Shown here piece by piece: positions 41,769-51,953 of a stretch of DNA of 64,000 nucleotides. This DNA is from Diplodia intermedia (taxonomy: Eukaryota > Ascomycota > Dothideomycetes > Botryosphaeriales > Botryosphaeriaceae), in NCBI GenBank assembly GCA_021495925.1, contig JAKEKT010000002.1, forward strand, positions 496,001 through 560,000, given 5' to 3'. The notes below the pieces were generated by a model. It was not told where the DNA came from. It saw only the letters and a list, made by a program, of their open reading frames with translations, and searched no databases. The first letter of the stretch is position 1; every line of letters starts with the position of its first letter. The translations under genes and the position numbers were made by a program.

Positions 41769-44604
41769 TTAAAGACCAGCCAGCACCGCCTGCACTCCGA
41801 CACTGCTCGCGTCCTCTCTGTTGCGCACAAAAGTTCTGAGAGCTTCTCTCTCCCCGCCGTTGACGCCACGGAGCCTCTCGCGCAGAGCCTCGGGCCCGAT
41901 GACGAACAAGTTCGCCACCTCAACCAGGATATCCATGCCATTCTTCTCGAATCCACCTCCGTTCGAGCCGGCGTTCCGCTGGTTGTTGTCCGTGGACCCG
42001 CGCTTGCCGGACGCATCGGATATGGAGCTACCGGACGTTGGCCATCCACGCACGAGCTCGGCGTACTTGGTCGCATCCTTGGATACGACCAGACCACCGG
42101 TAAGTGAGACGGTGAAGCGGCGGAAGTGGTCGAGCAACTGGCCGCGCAATCCGAGGGCAACCTCGCTCAGGAAGAGGCCAAGGGCGGGCTGTGACAACGT
42201 GGCGGTGGCTTGGGTGGCAACCTTGTCAAGGAAGCGCGTCACCGCCAGGCACGTCGGCGTCTCGGCACCCAGCGACACCAAGTCCTCGTCACGGGGGCGG
42301 AAATCTTGCTTTTTCTGGCCCTGTAGGAGCTTGGCTGCCCAGGAAAGAGACACATCAATCGTCTTTTGGAGGATGGTGCTTATCTTATTTTCGAGGTTTG
42401 TGATGGTCGTATTCGTGGTTTTCTCAATCTCGCGGCGTGTTATTAGAGATGGGGCTGCAAGGGGAAGGAGGACTGTGTTGATGGACATCTGCAAGAGATG
42501 AAGGATACCGATCGCAGTGCGAAGAGAGTAGAGGTAAGAGATATCCGGAGGGTTGTTCTTGACGTTCTCCTGAGAGGTAGCCAATTCGGCAGCCCTGGAA
42601 TGCCATTAGCGTTTGCGAGAAGAGAAACACTGCATCGAACCTACGCGTCCAATGCCGTCTCAAGGTAGATCTCGCCGACGTGAGAGAGCAGAAGCCCAAG
42701 CATGGCTTGAACATCTTTGGGTGTTTCGTTGCCGCCGCCCAACTCAAGACCTCTTCCTACCCCTTCGGCCAACCACTTTAGCATGCGCTTGGCATTTGGC
42801 AGGCTGAGCTGTCCGTCCTCCTCAGAAACCTCGATCTCCTTGTCGCTGTCTGCTTCCTTAAGGCCGGCAAGCTGAAGCATCATACTTCTTTGCGAGGTTG
42901 AAATGTCAGAGGATCCCAACCGCTCCATGTAGGCATCCTTTGCAGATGCGAAGAGTTCACGACCTCTCTGACTCAGTGAGCCCAGATACGATGTCGCAAT
43001 CTTGCGTCTCTTCGACTGGTAAACAGTGAACTTGAAAAGTAGCGACGAGTACAGTTCTTCCAAGTTTTTCTTCTCTCTTTCGATGTAAGAAGACCCGAGG
43101 AGGTAGGGGATGAAGAGATCCTCAAGCTGCTGGTCCAGCATTGCCGCGACGTGCGAAGTCACTGGTTCAGGGTGTTCAGTCAAGCCGTGTGATTTAAGAT
43201 CGTCCACAAGAGAGCCAATGTAGCTTCTCGCGGCTTGCAAAGAGCGGAGAAATGCCAGTGAAGAAATGGAATTTGCCTTGTCAAGCACCATTTCTAACCG
43301 GGCTTGGATCTGCATGAAAGGTCAGGTTCGTTGGTTGAATTCAGCAGCAGTACACGTACGGATTGCTGAAAGACGCGCTGCAAGAATCTGATCAAGACCT
43401 CGTCGGCGTAAGGGAATGCCTTCTTGATTATGAATGATTCTTCTTGGACGACAAGCCTGACCTCGTCGACTAGGGATTGGAGACTTGGCTCGACCCCTGG
43501 AGGTTCCGCATCCGGATCGGCAAGGCGGTCCCAGCTGTAAGAAAATCAGCAATCGAGCTACAATTTTGCACGATAGAGCTGTACGTTTCACCGTCGCCTG
43601 CCACCTCTTCGGTGACCAGTTGACTCCTGTCAATGAAGAACTGGTGCTGGTTGACGAACAGTCCCATTACACTTGCACCGTCGTTGAAGTCGCGTAACGC
43701 AGCAGCGCATTCCTTCAAGATGGATTAGTGAAAGTCGTCGTGAATGGGGACAGACCGGTCTCACCCTCATGCCCTCAAAGTTCTGCCTCCGGTAGAAATC
43801 ATCGAATTGCTTCAACAAATCCTTTTCCAGCATTTCCAGGAACTTCTCGATTATCTCCCTCGTGTTGTGCTTCTTGGCTGGAGCGCCATTCTGCCCGTTG
43901 GCACCGTCTGCTCCGTTCGTCCTGGGAACATTTACTTGGCCATACTCCGGATCCAGCCTGTGACTGAGACGGAGCAGCTGTCTGGCAATGTGTGCGCACC
44001 GGACCTTTCCGTCTCCGCCTCCAAGCCTCCTAACGTCTTCCAGCGATGACAGGTCCCCACGTTCGCTGACTTCCATCCAGCACTGAATGAGGAACTTGGC
44101 ATCCTGGGCGCGTTGTCTCTGCCGGTCCAGCTCCTCCAGCCGTTCTCCAATCCGGACTGCAATGTTGCCGCCGCTCTCGCTATCCACGCTGCCACTGACG
44201 CCTCCATTGAGCGAGTTGTCCAGCCTGTTGAACTGCTCAATGGATTCCTCCAGCTTTATGCCCAGCGATTCGTTCTTCTGGGCGTGCTGTGCCTCGGCGC
44301 GGCGTACCGAGCCGGAAAGTTCGTTCTCCTGGAGCTCAAGGTCCTCGGACAGCGTGCCTAGTCGAATCAAGGCATGTTCGAATGTGCGGATCAAGGGCTT
44401 CGGGTCAAAGGCCACCTGGCGGGCAGGGTTTCCGGAGCGACGGCTGACGGGGACGGCGGTGTCGGAGAGGGTCTCGATGAAGTCCTTGACAATGAAGTCT
44501 TGGCTTTTGAACGTGTCGAGGGAGAACTCGGGGCCGCGATAGGAGACAGCGCGCGAGGTGCGGGTGGACACGACCGACTTGGCGTCGGCGGCGGGAGCAA
44601 CCAT
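41769..44604 (-). CDS. SEC10: Exocyst complex subunit Sec10 (EXOC5)
   Basis: Sec10 links the Sec4-bound vesicle subunit Sec15 to the rest of the exocyst at sites of secretion. The start at 44604 (strong context, GCC-ATG-G) gives MVAPAADAKSVVS, then the Sec10 N-terminus PEFSLDTFKSQDFIVKDFIETLSD and coiled coil (LEELDRQRQRAQDAKFLIQCWM). About five exons follow. Landmarks are LLKQFDDFYRRQNFEGMR, FINQHQFF-like VNQHQFFIDRSQL, VRLVVQEESFIIKKAFPYAD, the all-helical core (LEDLFIPYLLGSSYIEREKKNLEELY) and the C-terminal GQLLDHFRRFTVSLTGGLVVSKDATKY. It lies only 5 bp after the stop of a 168-codon ORF on the same strand. Confidence 0.93.
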
Positions 44605-44609
44605 GGCGA

Positions 44610-45116
44610 TCACCAGCCGCTGCCGACAACACGCTGGTAGGAGAGACCGGACGAGGCGCGGCGGCGGGCTTCTCGCAGCTCCTCAATGGCCTGCTGCTCG
44701 CGGATGGTGTAGCGGTGCTCCTCGGCGGCGCGCAGGTCCTCGTAGGAGCGGAAGGGGAAGTACTGCTGGTAGGGCACGCCGGGGGGCGGATCGTCGTGCA
44801 GGCCCTCCTCGTGCTCGGAGGGGGTGACGCAGCGGATGCTCTGGTAGCCGGGCGGGGTCTGGCGGGGCGGCGGAAGCGGCTCGTCGCGGTGGTGGTGGAG
44901 GGCGCTGGCGTAGCGGGCGTCGGGCTCGGGGTCGGCAGGTGTGGCGGAGGCAGGCTTCTGGTCAGTGCTCGAGTCGTGGGTGGCGTGGACGAAGACGGCG
45001 TGCAGCAGGCCCTTGAGCTTGTGCACAAAGCGCACGAGCTCGGTGCGGGGGTGCAGGTCGCGCAGTTTCTGACGCAGACGCTGCACCGGGCGTTTTTTGC
45101 TGCGCGGAGGGGGCAT
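44610..45116 (-). CDS. 168-aa hypothetical protein immediately upstream of SEC10
   Basis: The function is unknown. It begins with a basic stretch MPPPRSKKRPVQRLRQKLRD, then HPRTELVRFVHKLKGLLH, a Pro-rich middle and a charged helix (YEDLRAAEEHRYTIREQQAIEELREARRR) ending RVVGSGW. The composition is protein-like and differs from the antisense frame. Its ATG context is weak (C at -3). The stop TGA at 44612-44610 is separated from the SEC10 ATG by only five bases, so the two either share one mRNA or SEC10 is transcribed from within this ORF. It could alternatively be a long uORF. Confidence 0.55.
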   Translation of the reverse strand: MPPPRSKKRPVQRLRQKLRDLHPRTELVRFVHKLKGLLHAVFVHATHDSSTDQKPASATPADPEPDARYASALHHHRDEPLPPPRQTPPGYQSIRCVTPSEHEEGLHDDPPPGVPYQQYFPFRSYEDLRAAEEHRYTIREQQAIEELREARRRASSGLSYQRVVGSGW

Positions 45117-45436
45117 GCGAAGGAAGGAAGGGAGCTGGAGCGGCGGAGGTCTGGACGGCCATCCATGTCGGCCAAGTTAAGCTCGCGTGTTGAGCCACAG
45201 GCCACATCATAGCCGTGCGCCGCGTAGGGCTGCCTCCGCGCCGAGCCTTCTGCGCCTGCCCTCTGACGACGCCTCAACACTTTCATGCGCGCCTATATAT
45301 TGTTTGTCCGTGGCGTGACCCGATGCACAGACACTGATCTTCCCGCGCCCATCTCCGCTCTCCTCCTGCCACACCTGCCACACCTGCCAGCCCCCGCGCC
45401 CTCTCCCGTCTCCATCTCCGCGCCCACGCCGCAGCC
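45117..45436. promoter_or_regulatory. Divergent promoter region upstream of NUS1
   Basis: 320 bp with pyrimidine-rich CACCTGCCACA repeats directly before NUS1. No defined sites. Confidence 0.4.
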
Positions 45437-46572
45437 ATGGTCGGCCTCCGCGAATCAGCTGCCCTCCGGAACGCGTCCCACCCCGATGGCCGCCCGCTGA
45501 GCCCCCGCGAGCGCGAGGCTCTCCTCAAGCCGTATCTTCCCTCCGATCCCGCGACCGCGAACCCCGCCGCCGAGCCCAAGCCCGCCCGCCGTCCGTCGCA
45601 AAAGGGCCAGCGCAAGAAGCCCATGCGCCACTTTCTCCGCCAGCAGCTCTACCTTGCTACCCATCTCACCATCCAAGCCATCTTTTCGCTCTACATCCGC
45701 CTGCGGACCGCCTACCATGCCGTCGGTGACCGCATATGGGCCCTCATGTACTACCACCACCGCGCGCCCGAGCTGATCCAGAAGGACACCAAGCACCTCG
45801 ACAAGCTGCCCCAGCACTTGAGCATCGTCCTGGACTTCAACGACCATGAGCAGCGCGGCGCAGGGCTTGAGGGCTTGGTAGACGACATCAGCGAGGTTGC
45901 TTCCTGGTGTGCTAGCGCCGGCATTCCCGCGCTGAGCGTCTACGAGAAGACGGGTATGTACGCCGCCGCGCATGGCTGAGACTTCTCTAAGCTTCCCACG
46001 ACAGGCATCCTGAAGAACTACCTCCCGGCCACCCACCGCGCAATTTCTCAGAGGCTGGAGTCCTACTTTGGCGCCGAGAAACCCACACTCTCCCTCCGCG
46101 CTCCGAACCTTCCGTCTTTCAGCCCCCCTGTAACGCCCCCCGAACTCGTCGCCGGGTCGGCTAATGACGTCAATGGCCGTGCTCCTCTCCCGCATTTGAC
46201 GATCCTCCTTCTCAGCGCCGAGGATGGACGCAGCACTCTTGTGGATTTGACCAAGACGCTTACGGAGATGTCGCAGCGCAATAAGCTTGCGCCGTCTGAT
46301 ATTTCCATGGAGCTGATTGATGCCGAGATCACAGAAAGTGTCATGGGCGAGCCGGACCTGCTGATATTATTTGGTCCGAGGGTCGAGCTCAAGGGCTATC
46401 CGCCGTGGCAGATCCGCTTGACGGAGATTTAGTAAGTTTGGTCAGGACCCGCCAGCTCTGGCTACGGCTAACAGCATTTAGCCACACTCCAGACACCTCA
46501 AGTGTCAGCTACCAGACGTTTCTACGCGGGTTGCACAAGTTTGCGAAGGCTCAGATGCGGCTCGGTAGGTAG
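45437..46572 (+). CDS. NUS1: Nus1 subunit of dehydrodolichyl diphosphate synthase (NgBR family)
   Basis: With the catalytic Rer2/Srt1 partner it makes the polyprenyl chain of dolichol at the ER for N-glycosylation. Three exons join at EKT-GILKNY and EI-YHTP. A basic N-terminus is followed by a membrane segment (LYLATHLTIQAIFSLYIRL). The cis-prenyltransferase-like fold shows LPQHLSIVLDF, VASWCASAGIPALSVYE and LILFGPRVELKGYPPWQIRLTEI. The C-terminus ends in MRLGR, carrying the RxG motif important for complex activity. Confidence 0.92.
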
Positions 46573-46916
46573 AGTCGCAAGCAAGGCCACGGAATGGCTG
46601 TCTATATTTGGTCTCCTTTCACACAAAAGCAAGCAAGACTGCACCCTTGTTTCAATAGAAGTGTTCCTGGCGTTGGTGCTGGGTTACTCCGGCTCAATTA
46701 CCTGTTTCACAGCAGATTATTTTCTTTCTTTTCTTTTTTTTAGAAGCATTGTATCTTCTGATAGATACCCTGAACACCTCCTTCAGGGGAGGGTTCAAAT
46801 AGAGCGAGATACATATCTATATTCAAGCGTCTCTTCGAGAAAAGTCCCGGCACCATCATTCACCATATCCTGCATTCTTTTTCGTAATAAGCAATAAAAC
46901 TGCATAACGCGACCAA
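46573..46916. other. Convergent intergenic
   Basis: T-rich 3' UTR-like sequence between NUS1 and the sugar transporter. Confidence 0.5.
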
Positions 46917-49003
46917 CTACGCCCTCTCCACCCGCTCCACCACAAGCTTGCCCGTCTTCCCCACTTCCAGCTCATCCCCATCCTCTCCTTCTCCCCGTCG
47001 TCCATCACCGTCCAGACGCACCACGGCCTTTCCAAACGCCCTCGTTCCCGTCCCCATCTCAAACAGGGCGTCCAGCTCCTCCAAACTGCGCCCCTTCATC
47101 TCCGGCACGAACAACCAGCACAGCGCCGTCACGACGACGGCGGTGCTGCCGTACAGGAAGCCGACGCGCGCGCCCAGGCCGGCGTAATCCGCGTTGACGA
47201 GGTACGGCACGGTGAAGCTGATGACGAAGGCGCACGCGATGGAGATGGAGTTGGCCAGCATGGCCGTCTTCTCGGCGACGCGGCGCGCGGGCGCCTCGGC
47301 CATGGTGATGTAGCTGAGCGGCGCCCACGTCAGGCCGAAGAAGACGCCGAAGAGCATGAGGCCGGCGACGAGCGTGTCCTTTTCCGCCTGGTTCGGCGAC
47401 GGGACGGTGCCGAGCCCGCCGACGAGGTAGAGGAAGGTGGCCTGGGCGAGGCCGCCGAGGAGGAGCAGCGGCCGCCGGCCGAGTCGGTCGACGATGAGGG
47501 AGGCGGTGAGGGCGGTGAAGAATTGGAGCGTCGTGTAGCAGATGCCGAGCGCGAAGGAGTTGGTGTAGCCTTGTTGCTGGTAGAAGAGGACGCCGTATTG
47601 CGAGGTGAAGATCTGGCCGGAGAGCTGCTGGGCAAGCATGCCGAGGATGGCGATGCCGGCGCGGCGCTGTTGGGAAGCACTCGTGTCAGTGTCTTGTGCG
47701 GTAAGCGGTTGTGGCTGGCTGAAGTGATGCATACCCTATTTGTGCCGGTGAAGACTTCGGTCCAGCCGCCTTTGCCTTCGTTGGTGCGCGCGTAGAGCAT
47801 GACGGTAAGCTCCTCGTTGAGAGTTTGTGGATCGGTGTTCTTGCGGAGCTTGCGCAGTGCGGCGGATGCGGCCTCCGTGTTGCCGCGGCTTATAAGCCTG
47901 TGGGAGGAAATCAGCCATTTGGTGGTCGATGCCTTTCGCGCAGCCGGTGTGCCTACCATCTCGGTGATTCGACTAGGAAGGGGTACGCTGCGATGAGGAT
48001 CGTGGGCATTACGAATTGGATCGCTAAAGTATAGTCAGTTCGAGAAACAGGTGATACAAACGGGAACAACAAACCGAGAGGAATCATCCAGCAAGCATCA
48101 GTGTCCAACTGCTTGGTCCCATAGTTGATGAGATTAGCAACTACTTGAGAGAACATGATCTGAATTTGGATCTGGCCTCCAATGAGCCCACGTAGCTCTT
48201 GTGGTGCCGTTTCGGCGAGGTATGATGGGATCATCAACATGCAAATGCCTGGTGACGTTAGGGGAAAGGACGATCTGGTTGGAACGTGTGTATTACCTGT
48301 CATGAAGTAGCAGGTTATCCGCCCCACTGTGAATTGTGCTGCAGTAGTGGCAGCAATCTGTAGTACAGTGCCACTTCCATATCGTAAGTATAATGAAATG
48401 TGAGCAAGGGTGAAACTCACATGATGGAGCATATGGCAATGAACAGCAAGCTCTTCTTTCTGCCAAACCGCTCAGCCAAAGGGGCGGCGACCCAAGTTCC
48501 CTAGCCCAGAAGTGTTAGGTGTAGGCCAGCACGCAAGGAATTCGGGAGGGCTACAAGAAGCTTTCCAAGATACGGCGTCGAGTTCATGATCGAAGAAAGG
48601 TAGGACGGTATGCTGCAAGTGCCATCGGATTCGCACTTTCCGAATCTTTTCTTGAATGCTTTGGTCCGTCAGTCCCTGCGCCTCTTTCCATGAAGGACAT
48701 TCACTCACGCGCCATGGCCTGGAGACCACTGAAAACGCCAACCTGGAATATGTCAGGCATTATGGTATGCATCGAGGTCATGTCGAGCGTACATCGTAGC
48801 CGAAATTGAACATGGCAGCGCTTGTGTATCTGCAGGCGGGGAAAGGCACAGTCAGGACCCGTAAGTTGGGAGGCTACCGATCCTCCTAGCAAAGCTTACA
48901 TGGTGACGAAGGCCACAGCAGGCGTGAACAGGGCCATGCGCTGCCTGAAAGACATGGCACTGGCCTTGTCAGCCGTATTGCGGTCACGGATGCGCGGAGC
49001 CAT
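46917..49003 (-). CDS. MFS sugar transporter
   Basis: This is a 12-TM hexose/disaccharide/quinate-type permease; its substrate is unknown. The start at 49003 encodes MAPRIRDRNTADKASAMS. TM1 has FNFGYDVGVFSGLQAM, then KRFGKCESDGTCSIPSY and SIMNSTPYLGK. A 53-nt intron with CTAAC and CTAG near 48500 removes an in-frame TAG and joins KLL to GTWVAAPLAERFGRKK. ETAPQELRGLIGGQIQIQ, LVESPRWLISRG, IVDRLGRRPLLLLGG and PEMKGRSLEELDALFE are the standard motifs. The acidic C-terminal tail ends LVVERVERA. Many short introns are present, so exact exon edges in the N-terminal half are approximate. Confidence 0.88.
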
Positions 49004-50478
49004 TACAGCGGGCTGAGGAGATGTAGGGACAAGGACGGGGACGCAGAAGAGACAACAGCATTAGGGTTTCGCATGATGACCATCGATTATGTATAAACAC
49101 AGCATGCTAGCGGAAAAGTGTCCGCCCTGGTTCCAATTGACGCTGATCTCCTGCAAGCAGCGCGTCTGACGGCTCGAGTTTGAGAGAGATCTAGTCTGGC
49201 ATCCGCGACGCTCGGCATTTGGGTATGAGCTTAGGCGACAGATGTCCCGAAGCAGGCGGCTAGAAAGGGTAATGTTTCGAGCAGGTCAGTCCACATCAAG
49301 CGCCAGCCCCGGGGCTTGCGGGGAAGCGTGACCGTGCTGCTGCAGCGAAACGCGGAGAACTGGGGCTGCGTGCAAGTCCGGGGGGCCATTCGGGGAAATC
49401 TTCGGCGCTACGCAGCAAGGCACAAGCGGGCGTCGGCATCGGGCACGGCTAAGTATCGTGCAGCGGATGCAGCGCGGGCGTGAGGGGTGGTGGAGCGGAG
49501 AGAGCTACGAACGCGCGGGCGGCCTCGACTTAGTAGGTGCTCACTCCCCTCTCCGCCGGCGTTTGCCCGCCCGACACCGCGGTCCCTCGGTCGCCGTCGT
49601 CGGCGGCCCGGCGTCTCGCTTAGCCTTAGCGTGCCCTGGCTGCGTATAAATTTTCCTCGCACCCGCGCACCCTTCTTTCTTCTTCAGTCGACTTTGTACG
49701 TTTTTCCCCCGGGGTAACCCACGAATTTCCACGAGAGCAACCCACTAACATCTTGCGAACAGACTCATAGAATCATTTCTATAGTAAACGTCTCCTTCTG
49801 AGCTCCTTACCAGAGCCACAGAATCTCCAACCTGGCTGATGATTCGTTACCCCGGCGCCCTAGAGTGAAGCCTTGTACTGCGGCTTCGGCTGCAGTGGTG
49901 ATGATCTCGTCCCTTCCAGACGTCTGGCTTCGGTCGGTCTGGCTGGGTGGGTGCTGGTGGTCGTCTGACAGGCTCTGTTTTCTTTGATTTCTTATGGTTG
50001 AAATCGAATGCAGAAGGAGTTCGGGGTTTGGGGAGCTATCGGCGTAGGCTTGAAGTAGCTGAATCAAATGCGAAATTTTCACTGGAACAATCATACCTCT
50101 ACTGCCTCGTGACGCGTCATTCACAACCAGAGCATGCGCAGAGTGCGATGCTCTCCAAGTGCGATCCTGACGCTGAATCGTACATGTGCTACCCGGGCCT
50201 TAAATTTCTTTGCTTGAACGGCCTGAGCGCAAGACTAGCGCCCTGTCAACGCGGGAGTGCCACAGCTGCTGCGCGCTCCAGAGGTCATCCGAACGTCACG
50301 ACAGCCACCTGTGGCTTGACCCCGCTATGACGTCCTGAATCGCGTCGATAAAGCTCGCTGGAGCTCCCCCAACACCACTCCCTCATCCTTGCCCAAGACA
50401 ATCTCGCAGTAACAAGCTGCCGTTAATCTTCTTGGAACTCACTCACATACCACTTCTGAACCGAACCATCCTTTCACC
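49004..50478. other. Divergent intergenic region (1.5 kb)
   Basis: Promoters of the transporter and NAXD. Short open frames only; no RNA gene is recognised. Confidence 0.45.
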
Positions 50479-51601
50479 ATGGCGAACGCATCCAGGAAGG
50501 AGATCCTCTCCAAGGTCTACAAGATGATCCCGCCCATGCTTGAGAGCTTCCACAAGGGCAAGTCACGGCTGCAACAGCACGTCAATTCCAATATTCTCAT
50601 ACTGACTCTTCCTCGTAGGCCAATTGGGACGTGTGGCCGTCATCGGAGGTAGCGAAGACTACACCGGCGCACCCTACTTTTCCGCTATGGCTTCAGCAAA
50701 GCTCGGCGCCGACATGGTACTTTTCACTCCTCCTCCTCCTCCTTCTCGCAGCAAGTTGCACTTTGAACCCTATCTATCGTACTGACACTACCAACAGTCC
50801 CATGTCATTTGCGAGCCCGGCGCCGGCGCCGTCATCAAGACCTACTCGCCCAACCTCATGGTGCACCCGTACATGCGACAAACCAAGAATCTCGCCTCGG
50901 GCGAATCCGCAGAAGCCGTCCATGACGAAGTCACTGGCATGCTCTCGCGACTGCACGTCATCGTCGTCGGTCCCGGTCTGGGCCGGGACCGGCTGATGCA
51001 GGACACGGCGGCGCGGGTGCTGCGGGAGGCGCGCAAGCAGAACATCCCGTTCGTGCTGGACGCTGACGGCCTGATGATCGCGCAGGAGCAGCCCGACATC
51101 GTCGACGGCTACAAAGAGTGCATCCTCACGCCCAACGTGGTCGAGTTCGGCCGGCTGGCCAAGAGCAAAGGGATCGACATCGACGGCGGCGACCCGACGA
51201 CGCTCTGCGAGCGCCTCGCCAAGGCCTTCGGCGGCGTCACCATCATCCAGAAGGGCTCCAAGGACTACATCTCCAACGGCGAGCACACGCTCGTCAGCGA
51301 CGGCGAGGGCGGCTACAAGCGCTCCGGCGGCCAGGGCGACACCCTCACCGGCAGTCTCGCCACCCTGCTCGCCTACCGCAAGGCCTACCTCGACCGCCTG
51401 TGGGACCACGACAACAGCCTCAGCCCGAGCGAGCTGCTGACCCTGGCCGCGTACGGCGGCAGTGCCATCACCCGCGAGTGCTCGCGGCTGGCATTCAAGG
51501 AGAAGGGCAGGTCGCTGCAGGCGGGCGACCTGACGGAGTACGTGCATGAGGCCTTCGTGAACGTCGTCGGCGAGCCTGGATCGAAGCCTTCTAAGATGTA
51601 A
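50479..51601 (+). CDS. ATP-dependent NAD(P)H-hydrate dehydratase
   Basis: It repairs damaged (hydrated) NADH and NADPH using ATP, the NAXD/Carkd family (yeast Ykl151c). Exons 50479-50557, 50619-50716 and 50798-51601 give 326 aa. The ribokinase-like fold shows RVAVIGGSEDYTGAPYFSAMASAKLGAD, VVGPGLGRD, VLDADGL, ILTPNVVEFGRL, IIQKGSKDYI and the catalytic region SGGQGDTLTGSLATLLA. There is no N-terminal presequence, so it is probably cytosolic. Intron 1 uses a GC donor (AAGG|GCAAGT), because only this junction keeps HKGQLGRVAV in frame. Confidence 0.94.
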
Positions 51602-51953
51602 GATGTGAGGTTGTAACGGCATAATCAAGAGGTCAGCATAGCGCAAATAGTAATGAGATACACGAATATCATCAGGCATACAGCCATGCAAGAATGTTCC
51701 AGCTATCCTCTCCCATCTATTGCTTCTTCATCTGGTGCCCGCAACAAACGCAGACTCTGCCGATCCTAAACTATACACTTGCTCTCTTTTCACAGGTTCA
51801 TGTTGCCGGCTGTCGTTGCGGATGTATTCCATAACCATAATACGCCAATCCGATGCCGTGCCGTGCCGTGCCGTGCCATGCAAAGAAAAATAGAAATGTT
51901 TCCCCGAACCAAAAGCCTTCCCCACAGTGAACCCTTTTCGTGCCCTGACTACC
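51602..51953. other. Convergent intergenic with a TGCCG microsatellite
   Basis: 3' UTRs. A pentamer repeat lies at 51854-51878. Confidence 0.5.
51854..51878. repeat. TGCCG microsatellite
   Basis: Four perfect units and one variant (TGCCA). Confidence 0.85.

Noticed and set aside
44715..45212. 165-codon plus-strand frame opposite the SEC10-upstream ORF
   Set aside because: Gly/Val/Leu/Arg-rich, typical of the antisense of GC-rich coding DNA.
48500..48560. In-frame TAG in the sugar transporter suggesting a pseudogene
   Set aside because: A 53-nt intron with GTAGCC donor, CTAAC branch and CTAG acceptor removes it and restores KLL-GTWVAAPLAERFG.
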